DNA of 64,000 nucleotides, taken from NCBI GenBank assembly GCA_016720835.1, contig JADKJW010000003.1, forward strand, positions 248,001 through 312,000. The letters are read 5' to 3'. The notes below the pieces were generated by a model. That model saw only the letters and a program-made list of their open reading frames with translations. It searched no databases and had not been told where the DNA came from. The translations under genes and the position numbers were made by a program. The DNA is from Ignavibacteria bacterium (GTDB taxonomy: Bacteria > Bacteroidota > Ignavibacteria > SZUA-365). Positions 25,989-35,345 of this stretch are shown one piece after another (the first letter of the stretch is position 1; the number at the start of each line of letters is the position of its first letter).

Positions 25989-26340
25989 GCATCTCGACAC
26001 CGGCAGGGACGGCGAGGATGCCGCGGAGGCCTTTCTCGCGTCGAAGGGCTTCGTGATCATCGAGCGGAACTACCGCTACGGGCACGGGGAGATCGACATC
26101 ATCGCGCGGGACGGCGACTACACCGTGTTCGTCGAGGTGAAAAGCCGCAGCAACAATCGTTTCGGCGCGCCCGAATACTCGATCACGCCCGGCAGCAGCG
26201 TCAATTGCGCAGGTCGCCGCAGGTACATGTACGAGCACGGTTTCAGCGAACTGGCCTGCCGTTTCGACGTCGTCGCCGTGGAATTCCGCAACGGCAGCGC
26301 AGCCTGCCGCCATCTTGTCAACGCCTTCACACAGATGTGA
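25978..26340 (+). CDS. yraN: YraN/UPF0102 family endonuclease-like protein, internal shift
   Basis: The 120-residue protein has the family motifs GRDGEDAAEAFLASKGF, NYRYGHGEIDIIARDG and VFVEVKSRS, a restriction-endonuclease-like fold with Glu, Asp and Glu-x-Lys residues. After ITPG the translation reads SSVNCAGRRR where the family has K.RQLRR; two compensating one-base errors around 26190-26215 would explain it. Related proteins are suspected to act in DNA repair. It overlaps rnhB by 11 bases, a common pairing. Confidence 0.82.
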   Translation: MVAEHLDTGRDGEDAAEAFLASKGFVIIERNYRYGHGEIDIIARDGDYTVFVEVKSRSNNRFGAPEYSITPGSSVNCAGRRRYMYEHGFSELACRFDVVAVEFRNGSAACRHLVNAFTQM

Positions 26341-26345
26341 CACCT

Positions 26346-26874
26346 ATGACCTGAAGCCCTCGCCCTCTGGCATCCCTTCATCGTGCATTTCGCCGTTGCG
26401 CTCACCATGACCTCCGCGCTCCTCGACATCGCGGGTTTTTTCCTTCGCAGCGACCGCTTCGACAACGCGAGCTTCGTGCTCGCGGTGCTTGCCATCCCCG
26501 CCCTGCTCGCCGCGGTCTTCAGCGGCAATCTCGCGTCGACGTTCATCCGGGAATCGCGGCAGCTCGGCATTCTCGAGCAGCACGAAACCTACGCAAACAT
26601 CGCCGTGTGGGTGTTCTGCGGCACGGGATTCTGGCGTGTGTTTCTCCAGATCAAGAAACGGTACAACGGCATTCGGAAGATTGCCTATGTGTTCATTGTG
26701 ACACTCGCCGCGGTGAGTGTGTTTCTCGCCGCGCGGAAGGGCGGATCCATCAGGCACACCGGGTACCCCGCGCAGCCGCCCGCCGTTTCGACAATGCATC
26801 AAGACACGGTTCTCCCCGGATCGCCAGGCGTGGTATGGACCGCGTTTTTCCATGTTATTTCTTCCACAGCATGA
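26346..26874 (+). CDS. DUF2231-like small membrane protein, start region broken
   Basis: The product has about 175 residues and four hydrophobic helices. HPFIVHFAVALTM at the N-terminus is the DUF2231 signature, a family of short membrane proteins found next to redox and energy genes. No good start exists in frame. An ATG at 26346 followed by a one-base slip near 26352 gives MTEALALWHPFIVHF, which fits the family. The C-terminal part after AARKGG may also be shifted. The function is unknown. Confidence 0.6.
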
Positions 26875-26917
26875 CGATATTCCCTTCTGCGTCACTCTTC
26901 ACATGCGCGGCACCCTC

Positions 26918-29101
26918 ATGAGGCATTCTCGATACTGGATGATTCTGTTCGCCATGCTCGCAAGCGCGCGGGCATCGGGCCAGGGCTGGGAATGGCAGAA
27001 CCCGACACCGCAGGGCCATGCCGTCAACGATATCGTCATGATCGACGAAGGATGGGTGATCGCCGCATGCGAGAACGGCACCGTCATGCGATCCGGAGAC
27101 GGCGGTCGCACTGGCGCAGCGCGAGCATCGGATACGAGAACCTCGAGCGCCTCACCCTCCTCGGACACGGACGATACTCATGACCGCGGAAAATTCCGCA
27201 TGTACCGGTCCACCAATCTCGGCATGAATTGGACGCTGGTGTACGACGATGCACAGAGCACGAGTTATTCCGACATTGCAACGGTGGACGACACGACGGC
27301 GATCGTGAAATTCAACAACGCGTCGATTGTCATGACGCGGGATGGCGGACTCACCGGGCCCCTGATCTGCGCGGTCCCTGTCCAGATCGGTTTCTGGATG
27401 CGCGCCATTGCCGTGCAGTCGCCGGCGCGCTGGTACATCATCGGCGACCGTCTCGTCTACCGCACCATGGATGCGGGCGAGAGCTGGGAAGCGGACAGCA
27501 GCTACACGGCGCGCGGGCTGATCCGCCTCGTGGATCGACTCCTGTACGGCTATCAGCTCCGCGAGGGACAGGTGCTGCAAACGCGCGACGGCGGCATGAC
27601 CCGCAGGGAGATGAACCTCTACGGCTTTGATTCGAACGTCTCGATCGTCGCCGGCCCGCGTCTCGGCTCCAGCGTCTACTGCCTGAGCGACGGCAATATC
27701 GTCGTCAACAAAAGCAGCGACGGCGGCCGGACGTGGATATCAGTCTTACCGGGGCGGCGTTCAAGGAGAGGCGTATCCCCAGGCGATTTCCTTCGCATCG
27801 GAATCCGTCGGTCTCGTGGCCGGCGACGGCGGCCGCATCCTGCGCACCAGCGACGGCGGCGCGTCGTGGACCATCGTGCACGGCGCGGGATATCTCGGTA
27901 ACTCTCCTGACGTCCATTTTTCAAATCCGCGGGACGGCTTCGCCCTGACCTATTCCACCACCCTGCTCACCACCTCGAATGGAGGAAATCGCTGGGACGA
28001 GACCGTTCCGAGCGGCGTGTTTTCGTTGCGCAAGGCCTCGATGTACAGTCCCGACGGCGGGTACGCCTATGTCCTGGATTCCCGGTACAACACGGCGTTG
28101 TTTTCAACGACCGACGCGGGCCGCACATGGCGGCATACCGGCGCCGTGCCGATCACCTTCGACTACGTCCACAACCGCATGGCCGAGGGCATCTGCGCCG
28201 TGTCCAGGACACGCTGTTCATCGGCGTCTCCTACGGCAATCTGCTCCCGCTCGACGGACGCCGGCCTCAGCTGGGATTCGCTGTTCGTCGCGCAGGAATT
28301 TACGAATCAGTACATGGCCGGTTCCCGGGTTTTCGCATTTCCACCGCACACTGTGCAGTATGCCGGCAGCAACGGGTGGCGCGTTCAGACGATCTCGGCA
28401 ACACGTGGAAGTACCGGCCACTCCGGTATCCACATGGCTTTCAGGAGCTCCAGTTTTTCAGTCCATCTCCGGCGTTGCGCTGCTTTCGACGGGAAACGGC
28501 AACACGATCGGCAAGAGCACGGATGGCGGACAGACGTGGACGACAGGCAGCACCGGCGGCAACGAAGTCCAGATGCACTTTTTCGACGAGCAGAGTGGGC
28601 GTGACGCTCGCCTCGCGGCTCGATGAGACGAACGTCGTGCGCAAAACGACGGATGGCGGAGCGAGCTGGACGACATGCCGATGAAGGAGAGGGTACTGGA
28701 ACGGCTGGTTCTGGCTGAATCCGGGAACGAAGCCTGGCCTACGGCGCCGCGGGAACCATCCGGCACACCGGCAACGGGGGTTCACCTCCGCGCAGGCGTC
28801 GACCGGTCGGGCATCGTTCACCATCGACGCGCTGTTCCCCAACCCCTTCTCGCCCGCGCGGCATCGCGCCGCGACCGTCCGCTTCACGCTCGACGGCGCC
28901 GTGCCGAAGCATGCGGAGCTCGCGGTGTTCGACGCGATCGGCAGGCGCGTGGCGACGCTGGTCGACGGCATGATGGATGGCGGACAGCATGCTGCGGTGC
29001 TCGATCCCGGGCGATTTCGGACTTCGTTCGCACCCGGTGTATATTCGCTTCGGCTGCGCTGGAACGGGCAGCTGCAGTCGCGCACATTCATCGTGGAATA
29101 G
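26918..29101 (+). CDS. BNR/YCF48-type repeat protein with T9SS tail, frame broken
   Basis: A signal peptide (MILFAMLASARASGQ) is followed by many BNR-like beta-propeller units such as TRDGG, SSDGGRTW, TSNGGNRW and STDAGRTW. The C-terminal sorting domain (ALFPNPFSPA, AELAVFDAIGRRVATLVDG, GVYSLRLRWNGQ) ends at 29101. At least five shifts lie between 27100 and 28800. The repaired protein would have about 730 residues. Proteins of this type are exported through type IX secretion; their ligands are unknown. A homologous layout is found at 44836-46896. Confidence 0.72.
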
Positions 29102-29200
29102 AAGCGCGGGGACGGGCGGAAGAGCGACGCGGGGGCGCCTCCGACGCTGCCGCGCATCGTCCGGGCGCCTCCGCTTCCGTCCACCATTTCCACCCTGCTC

Positions 29201-29747
29201 ATGGATACCTACATTCTCTGGGTCAAAGCCAATCCACTCCTTTCGGCGGCAATCCACTTCGGTCTGCTCGGAACGCTCGGAGAGCTGATTTCGCACCTCA
29301 TGCGCACGAAAGGGATAACCGGATTCGGATCTCCTTTTGTCGTGCTCGGAAAATCGCCGCCCGGCTCTGCTCGGCGTGGTGATCAAGTACGGCTTCACGG
29401 GCATGCGCGGCTTCGTGGAGAGCCTTGTCGCGCACGGCATGCTGCCCGCGGTCTGCGCCGAGGAGTGCCGCGCGCCCTTCGCCGTGTCGCTGTTCACGAA
29501 TGTGCTCTTCCGGTCCGCAGATGATGTTCTTCCACCGCGTGGAGGGACAATCCTCCCATCCTGCGCCGCTCCCGGTTTTGCGGGCATGCGCACGCCGTTG
29601 CCTCACGCTGGTGTGGTTCTGGATTCCGGCGCACACCGTCACCTTTTCGCCCTCCGGGAGTTACAGATCGGCCTCGCTGCGATCTGGTCCGTCGCGCTCG
29701 GCATCATTCTCGGGATGGCGGCGGGGAAGAACAACACAGGGAAATAG
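29201..29747 (+). CDS. Small integral membrane protein, frame broken
   Basis: The repaired product has about 180 residues. MDTYILWVKANPLLSAAIHF, GTLGELISHLM and, at the end, WFWIPAHTVTF and LAAIWSVALGIILGMAAG are the visible segments. The start and the C-terminal FWxPAHTVTF stretch faintly resemble the Mpv17/PMP22 family, but this is weak. Shifts lie near 29345 and 29480-29560. No further function can be given. Confidence 0.5.
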
Positions 29748-29850
29748 GGAGGGGGGAGTCCTGAGACTGAACGTCACAGCGGCCGGCGTTCCGCGTCGCA
29801 TTCCATCCGACATCGTCAGTTCGAAATCCGAAATACAGAAGGGTGGCCTG

Positions 29851-30343
29851 ATGAATGACACGTGGAATTCCATCCTGTGGGGCCAGTTCGGCGCGGCCAT
29901 CGACATGCTGGAGCGGGCGATTCGCGCATGTCCGGAAGTGCTGTGGGGCGACCGGTCCCGGAATCCGGAATTCTGGTACACGGCCACCATGCGCTGTTCT
30001 TTCTGGATCAATACCTCTCGAATCCGTCGAGGGATTCATGCCGCCCGCGCCGTTCACGCTCGACGAACTGCGCGAAGACGGCATCCTCCCCGATCGCGCG
30101 TACACGAAAGCCGAACTGCTCGCGTACCCCGAGCACGGCCGCGGGAAGGCCGCACCGTGCTGGCGGCGCTGACGGAAGCCGCGCTGCAGCAGCGCTGCGC
30201 CTTCGACTTCTGCTGGACCTCAGCGTCGCCGAGATGAGCCTCCTACAACCTGCGCCCGTGCAGCATCACGCCGCGCAGCTGAACACGCTGCTCCGGATCC
30301 ACGGCACCGCCGCGCGGGTCGGGGGTGCGGGAAGGCGAGATGA
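29851..30343 (+). CDS. DinB-like protein, frame broken
   Basis: The product has about 165 residues. Visible segments are ILWGQFGAAIDMLERAI, NPEFWYTA, HALFFLDQYLS, FTLDELREDGILPDRAY and VQHHAAQLNTLL. These fit a four-helix DinB-like fold with three metal-binding His (HALFFLD, and the pair in VQHHAAQLN). Such proteins often act as thiol-dependent metalloenzymes. Shifts lie near 29990, 30145 and 30235. The end overlaps the SRPBCC start (ATGA at 30340). Confidence 0.6.
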
Positions 30344-30949
30344 CACTTCCATCTCCTGCGCAGCAGCCTCACCGCTCCCGGCTTGCGGTCGAAGAGGCCG
30401 TCTCGGGTGCGCGGCGGCGGACGCGAACCCGTGTTGAGCGCATCACGGCCCGGGCAGCTCCGCTTCAGCATCTGTTTCCGCGACGCCGACATTCCACGAT
30501 CGCGCGGGGAACACATCATCGAGTACCGGCCTCGCGCCGCTTTCGATGCGCTCCACAGCTGCGGGCGGTGCGCGCGACCACGCCTCAATCTCGGCCTCGG
30601 GCCGACGCCGGGTGTTCGTCGACGGAGCAGCGCCGGGGTCCGTTCGCGCTGTGGCGCCACCGCCATCTCGTTGGAAGAGACCGCGAGCGGCACGACGATC
30701 CTTCGCGACACCGTCGAGTACGCCTGCCCCTGCATCCGTTCGGCGAGGTCGCTTCTCTCCTCTCGGTCGAGGGCGCGCAATTACGGAGCATTTTCACGTT
30801 GCCGGCAGCGGCGGTGGTCGAACTCCTCGGTTCGCTTTCAGCCGACACACGCCGCGGGCAGTGCGCCCGAAGTGACGGATGCGGACGAAGCGCGTGTCCC
30901 CCGTTTGCCCTTGTCGTTAACTTTTCCGAACTTTGTCCCGAATAGGTGA
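30340..30949 (+). CDS. SRPBCC-like ligand-binding protein, frame broken
   Basis: Pieces in three frames together resemble a START-like/SRPBCC protein: a helix SRLAVEEAVS, LRFSICFRDADIP, EHIIEYRPRAAFD, RDTVEY followed by LPLHPFGEVAS, and QLRSIFT. That order (core beta strands, then the DxVEY.LP.xPxG turn, then QLRxIFxxR) is typical of the family. The ATG at 30340 has AAGGCGAG before it and overlaps the gene upstream. The end is uncertain (stops at 30945 or 30949). The ligand is unknown. Confidence 0.5.
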
Positions 30950-31247
30950 TTTGCGAACGAATTCTCGATCTCCATTTATGCATGCGAAACGGGCACAGAG
31001 CGGCAGACTGCACGGCGATCCTTCCGGGAGTGCTTGCGGCGCTCCGTTGCCCTTCCAGCCGCTGCATGACGCGCTCGCGCAAGATCGTTCAATTCCAGCA
31101 TTACTGCACCGACGCCCCTATCTGACGCCCGCCTCCCCGCTTCCCCGTCGACTGCCGTCCGCCGGACGGGAGTCCGCACTGCTACACGCCATTTATTCGC
31201 ATTCTATCACCCCACTGGCACACCGTGCCACACAGGAGCATAGCACC
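30950..31247. other. Non-coding gap before the carbamoyl operon
   Basis: These 298 bases contain no convincing gene. I see no TTG-N20-TAnnTTTG promoter of the kind found elsewhere in the window. The last bases hold a clear ribosome binding site (AGGAG, nine bases before the ATG at 31248). The neighbouring genes upstream have sequencing errors, so a promoter may be damaged here. Confidence 0.6.
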
Positions 31248-32165
31248 ATGAAGAGCACCGATTTCCTGAGCATCCGGGACGTGTCTCGCGACGAGATCCT
31301 CGAACTGTTCCGCATCGCCCTCGACATGAAGGCCGACCGGTCCAAATACGCCGACGCATTGAAGGGCAAGTCCCTCGCCATGATTTTCGAAAAGCCGTCC
31401 CTCCGCACACGCACCACCTTCGACATCGGCATTCAGCAGCTGGGCGGATACTCGCTGTACCTGTCGCCCGCGGAGATCAGCCTCGGCAAGCGCGAGTCCG
31501 TGCACGACGTGGCAAAAAACCTCGAGCGCATGGTGCAGGGCATCATGATCCGCACCTTCTCGCATCAGATCGTGGTGGACATGGCCAAGCACGCGTCGAT
31601 CCCGATCATCAACGGCCTCACCGACTATTCCCATCCCTGCCAGGCGATGGCCGAGTTCCTCACGCTGCACGAAGCGAAGGGCGAACTCAAGGGGCTCAAG
31701 CTGACCTATGTCGGTGACGGCAACAACGTCGCGCATTCGCTGATGTTCGCGGGCGCGCGCCTCGGGGTGGACGTCACGGTGGCCTGCCCGAAGGGCTTCG
31801 AGCCCAACGTCAAGGCGTATGAAGACGCCATGGCCGACGCGAAGGAAACCGGCGCGAAGATCGAAGTCGTCTACGATCCGTTCGAAGGCGTCAAGGGCGC
31901 CGACGCGGTGTACACGGACGTGTGGGCCTCGATGGGCCAGGAAGCGGAAGCCGCCGAGCGCAAGAAAGTGTTCCGTCCCTTCCAGGTGAACGAAGAGCTC
32001 ATGGCCGCCGCGAACAAGGACGCCATCTTCATGCATTGCCTGCCCGCGCACCGCGGCGACGAGGTCACCGACGGCGTCATCGACGCCCCGACTTCGGTCG
32101 TCTTCCAGGAGGCGGAGAACCGCCTGCACGCGCAGAAGGCGATCATGTACGAGCTGATGAAATAA
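31248..32165 (+). CDS. Ornithine carbamoyltransferase
   Basis: The 305-residue enzyme interconverts ornithine plus carbamoyl phosphate and citrulline. The carbamoyl phosphate site SLRTRTTF is at 51-58, HPCQ at 129-132, and further on DVWASMGQE and HCLPAHRG with the ornithine-side Cys. AGGAG lies nine bases before the ATG. Carbamate kinase follows with a TAATG stop-start overlap, which suggests a catabolic role: citrulline to carbamoyl phosphate to ATP. Sequence alone cannot exclude the biosynthetic ArgF role. Arginine deiminase is not in the window. Confidence 0.93.
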   Translation: MKSTDFLSIRDVSRDEILELFRIALDMKADRSKYADALKGKSLAMIFEKPSLRTRTTFDIGIQQLGGYSLYLSPAEISLGKRESVHDVAKNLERMVQGIMIRTFSHQIVVDMAKHASIPIINGLTDYSHPCQAMAEFLTLHEAKGELKGLKLTYVGDGNNVAHSLMFAGARLGVDVTVACPKGFEPNVKAYEDAMADAKETGAKIEVVYDPFEGVKGADAVYTDVWASMGQEAEAAERKKVFRPFQVNEELMAAANKDAIFMHCLPAHRGDEVTDGVIDAPTSVVFQEAENRLHAQKAIMYELMK

Positions 32166-33119
32166 TGTCATCCGCACCCGGCACCGCGCTGATCGCCATC
32201 GGCGGCAATTCGCTCATCAGAGCGGGCGAGCGCGGCACGATCGACGAACAGCTCGCCAACGCCCATGCCACCGCGCGCAGCATCGCGCGCATGGTGAAGG
32301 ACGGCTGGCGCGTGGTGATCACGCACGGCAACGGCCCGCAGGTTGGCGCCGCGTTGCTGCGCTCCGAACGCGCGGCCGGCGAGGTCTACACGCATCCGCT
32401 GGACGTCTGCGTCGCGACCACGCAAAGCGAGATCGGCTACCTGCTGCAGCGCGCGATGGAAGAGGAGCTGCGCCGCATCGGTCTGACGACTCCGGTGATG
32501 ACCGTACTCACGCAGGTGCGCGTCGATCCCGCCGATCCGGCGTTCCAGAATCCGACCAAGCCCATCGGTCCATTCTATTCGAAAAAGATCGCGGACGAAA
32601 AGCGGCGCGCTCCGGGTGGTCCGTCGTCGAGGATTCGGCGCGCGGCTGGCGCCGCGTGGTGCCTCCCCCGGAGCCGGTGGAAGTGTTCGAGGAGCAGATC
32701 ATCCGCACCATCGTGGATCTCGGCATGATCGTCATCGCTCTCGGCGGCGGCGGCATCCCGGTGATTGCGCGCGATGCGTTCACGGTGGACGGCTGCGAAG
32801 CGGTGATCGACAAGGATCGCGCATCGGCGCTGCTGGCCTCCGGACTCGGCGTGGATCTCTTCATCATCAGCACGGACGCGGAGCAGGTGTACGTCGATTT
32901 CAAGAAACCATCGCAACGCGGCATCCGCCATGCGACCGCCGATGAGATGCAGGCGCACCTCGACGCGGGCCAGTTTCCTCCGGGCAGCATGGGTCCCAAG
33001 GTGCAATCCGCCCTCCGCTTCCTCCGCGCGGGCGGGACAAAAGTGATCATCACCTCCTACGAGCACCTGACGGACGCGCTGGACGACAAGGCCGGCACGC
33101 ACATCACTCCATCCGCACT
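32165..33119 (+). CDS. Carbamate kinase, one frame break
   Basis: The protein begins TALIAIGGNSLIRAGERGT and contains VITHGNGPQVGAALLR, HPLDVCVATTQSEIGYLLQ, VIALGGGGIPVI and DKDRASALLASGLGVDLF. These are amino acid kinase/carbamate kinase signatures. The enzyme makes ATP from carbamoyl phosphate and ADP. The frame shifts at 32614-32616; adding one G there gives APGWSVVEDSARGWRR. The end is placed near AGTHITP, where the family usually stops, but no stop codon is visible before the next gene, so another error is likely near 33115. Confidence 0.88.
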
Positions 33120-34092
33120 GTGCCCCGCAAACACTGCGGGAAGCACGGCGCCGACCAGCACACAGCAGAAATTTTCACACGTCATCGAATCCCAGCAGTT
33201 CACCGTGCCGCCCTGATGGAGCTGTTCGAGCGCACGCGGCTCATGGAGCGGGTGCTGCGCGCGGCGGCACGCGCGATTACGAGGACCGCATCATGGCGAC
33301 GCTGTTCTACAAGTCCTCGACGCGGACGCGCTTCTCCTTCGAGTCCGCGATGCCCCGCCTCGGCGACGCGTCCTCTCGACGGAGCAGGCCGGCGAATTCT
33401 CTTCGGAGATCGAGGGCGAGCAGCTCGAGGACACCATCCGCATCATCGCGAATTACAGCGACGCGATCGTGCTCCGTCATCACGAGGAAGGCGGCGGCAA
33501 GCGCGCCGCCGCGGTTTCGGCGGTGCCCGTCATCAACGCGGGCGACGGAACGGGCGGGCAGCATCCCACGCAGGCGCTGCTCGATCTCTACACGATCTGG
33601 AACGAATGCCATACGCTGGACGGGCTTTCGGTGGCGCTGATCGGCGCGCTCGACCACGGACGCACCGCGCGATCGCTCGCCTATCTCCTCGGAAAATTCG
33701 AGCGGATCAAACTCTATTTCATCGCCCCGCAGGAAATGCAGATCCGTCCGGACATCCTCGCCTATCTCGACGAGCACGATGTGTCGTACGAGCTGCTGAC
33801 GGACGCGACGAAGGCCCTGCCACGGTCGACGTGGTGTACCAGACGCGCATCGACCGGGACCGGCTGCAAGCGCACGGACGTGAATCTCGCCCGCTACAAC
33901 ATCGACGCGCAGGTGCTCGGCACGCTGAAGCCCGACGCCATCATCATGCACCCGCTTCCCCGCTCGGTGGAAATCGACCAGGCGGTGGACACCGATCCGC
34001 GCGCGGCGTACTTCCGCCAGGCGCGCAACGGGCTCACCGTTCGCATGGCGCTGCTGGCCATGCTCTTTGATCAGGACCCTTCTCATTCATAA
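33120..34092 (+). CDS. pyrB: Aspartate carbamoyltransferase-like enzyme, frame broken
   Basis: The repaired sequence runs FSHVIESQQFTVPALMELF, then ATLFYKSSTRTRFSFESAM, GQHPTQALLDLYTIW and IIMHPLPRSVEID. STRTR, HPTQ and HPLPR are the aspartate carbamoyltransferase motifs, as opposed to HPCQ and HCLP in the ornithine enzyme. It would make carbamoyl aspartate for pyrimidines. Breaks lie near 33208 (CCC to CC), 33257 (GG to G), 33375 and 33825. The GTG at 33120 is the best start seen. Because it sits in a carbamate kinase operon, a different amino acceptor is possible. Confidence 0.82.
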
Positions 34093-34105
34093 CCATACGG
34101 ATCCC

Positions 34106-35302
34106 ATGAAGACTCAGGATTTCATCGCGCTCGAGGAAGAATTCGGCGCGCACAATTATCATCCGCTCGACGTCGTTGTCCATGCCGCGCAGGGCGCGTG
34201 GGTCACCGACGTCGAAGGCAACCGCTACCTCGACTGCCTCGCGGCCTACTCCGCCGTGAATCAGGGCCACTGCCATCCGGCCATCATGAAGGCCTTCATC
34301 GAGCAGGCGAAGAACGTCACGCTCACCAGCCGCGCCTTCCGCAACGATCAGCTCCCGTTGCTCTACAAGGATCTGCACGACCTGACCGGATACGAGATGT
34401 CGCTGCCGATGAACTCGGGCGCCGAGGCCGTCGAGACCGCCGTCAAAGCCGCGCGCAAGTGGGGACACACGGTGAAGGGCATTCCGCAGGACAAGGCCGA
34501 AATCATCTGCGCGACCGACAATTTCCACGGCCGCACGGTGACGATCGTCTCCTTCTCCACCGAGCCGCAGTACCGCGACGGCTTCGGGCCGCTCACCCCG
34601 GGCTTCCCGATCGCGAAGTACGGCGACATCGAGGACCTGAAAGCGAAGATCACGCCGAACACCGCGGCCTTCCTCGTCGAGCCGATACAGGGCGAGGCGG
34701 GCATCATCGTGCCGCCCGAGGGGTATCTCCGCGAAGCCGCCCGGATCTGCAAGGAGAACAACGTGCTGCTGATCTGCGACGAGATCCAGTCCGGTCTCGG
34801 CCGCACCGGCAAGCTGTTCGCGCACGAGTACGAAGGGATCCGCCCCGACATGGTCATCATCGGCAAGGCGCTCTCGGGCGGTTTCTATCCGGTGTCGGCC
34901 GTGCTGTCGAGCAGGGAAATCCTCGGCGTCTTCAAGCCGGGCGACCATGGGTCGACGTTCGGCGGGAATCCGCTGGCGGCGGCGGTGGCACGCGCCGCGC
35001 TGAAGGTGCTCGTCGACGAGAAACTCGTCGAGCGTTCCTTCGAGCTCGGCAACTACTTCATGGAACGGCTCCGCTCCATTCCCTCCGCGCACGTCGTGGA
35101 AGTGCGCGGCCGCGGACTCTGGATCGGCTTCGTGCTCGACACGAAGGCCCGTCCCTACTGCGAAGCCCTCATGCAGGAAGGCCTCCTCTGCAAGGAAACG
35201 CACGACAACGTGATCCGCTTTGCGCCGCCGCTTGTCATCACGAAAGAAGAGATCGACTGGGCCTTCGACCGCATCAGCAAGGTCGTTCTCGCACTGGATT
35301 AA
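34106..35302 (+). CDS. rocD: Ornithine aminotransferase
   Basis: The 398-residue class III aminotransferase moves the delta-amino group of ornithine to 2-oxoglutarate, giving glutamate semialdehyde. Signatures are GNRYLDCLAAYSAVNQGHCH, MNSGAEAVETAVKAARKWG, NFHGRT, VEPIQGEAGI, LLICDEIQSGLGRTG and the PLP lysine in IIGKALSGGFYPVSAV. NQGHCHP and the CDEIQSGLGRTGK stretch favour RocD over acetylornithine aminotransferase. The frame is intact, unlike the genes before it. The start at 34106 gives MKTQDFIALEEEFGAHNYHP. Confidence 0.93.
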   Translation: MKTQDFIALEEEFGAHNYHPLDVVVHAAQGAWVTDVEGNRYLDCLAAYSAVNQGHCHPAIMKAFIEQAKNVTLTSRAFRNDQLPLLYKDLHDLTGYEMSLPMNSGAEAVETAVKAARKWGHTVKGIPQDKAEIICATDNFHGRTVTIVSFSTEPQYRDGFGPLTPGFPIAKYGDIEDLKAKITPNTAAFLVEPIQGEAGIIVPPEGYLREAARICKENNVLLICDEIQSGLGRTGKLFAHEYEGIRPDMVIIGKALSGGFYPVSAVLSSREILGVFKPGDHGSTFGGNPLAAAVARAALKVLVDEKLVERSFELGNYFMERLRSIPSAHVVEVRGRGLWIGFVLDTKARPYCEALMQEGLLCKETHDNVIRFAPPLVITKEEIDWAFDRISKVVLALD

Positions 35303-35345
35303 CAGACTGACCCCCGAATCGTTCATACACCACGGAGCACGCAGC

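Noticed and set aside
31190..31230. Possible ArgR box (ATTTATTCGCATTCTATC) before the ornithine carbamoyltransferase gene
   Set aside because: The match to the palindromic ARG box is poor and there is only one half-site.
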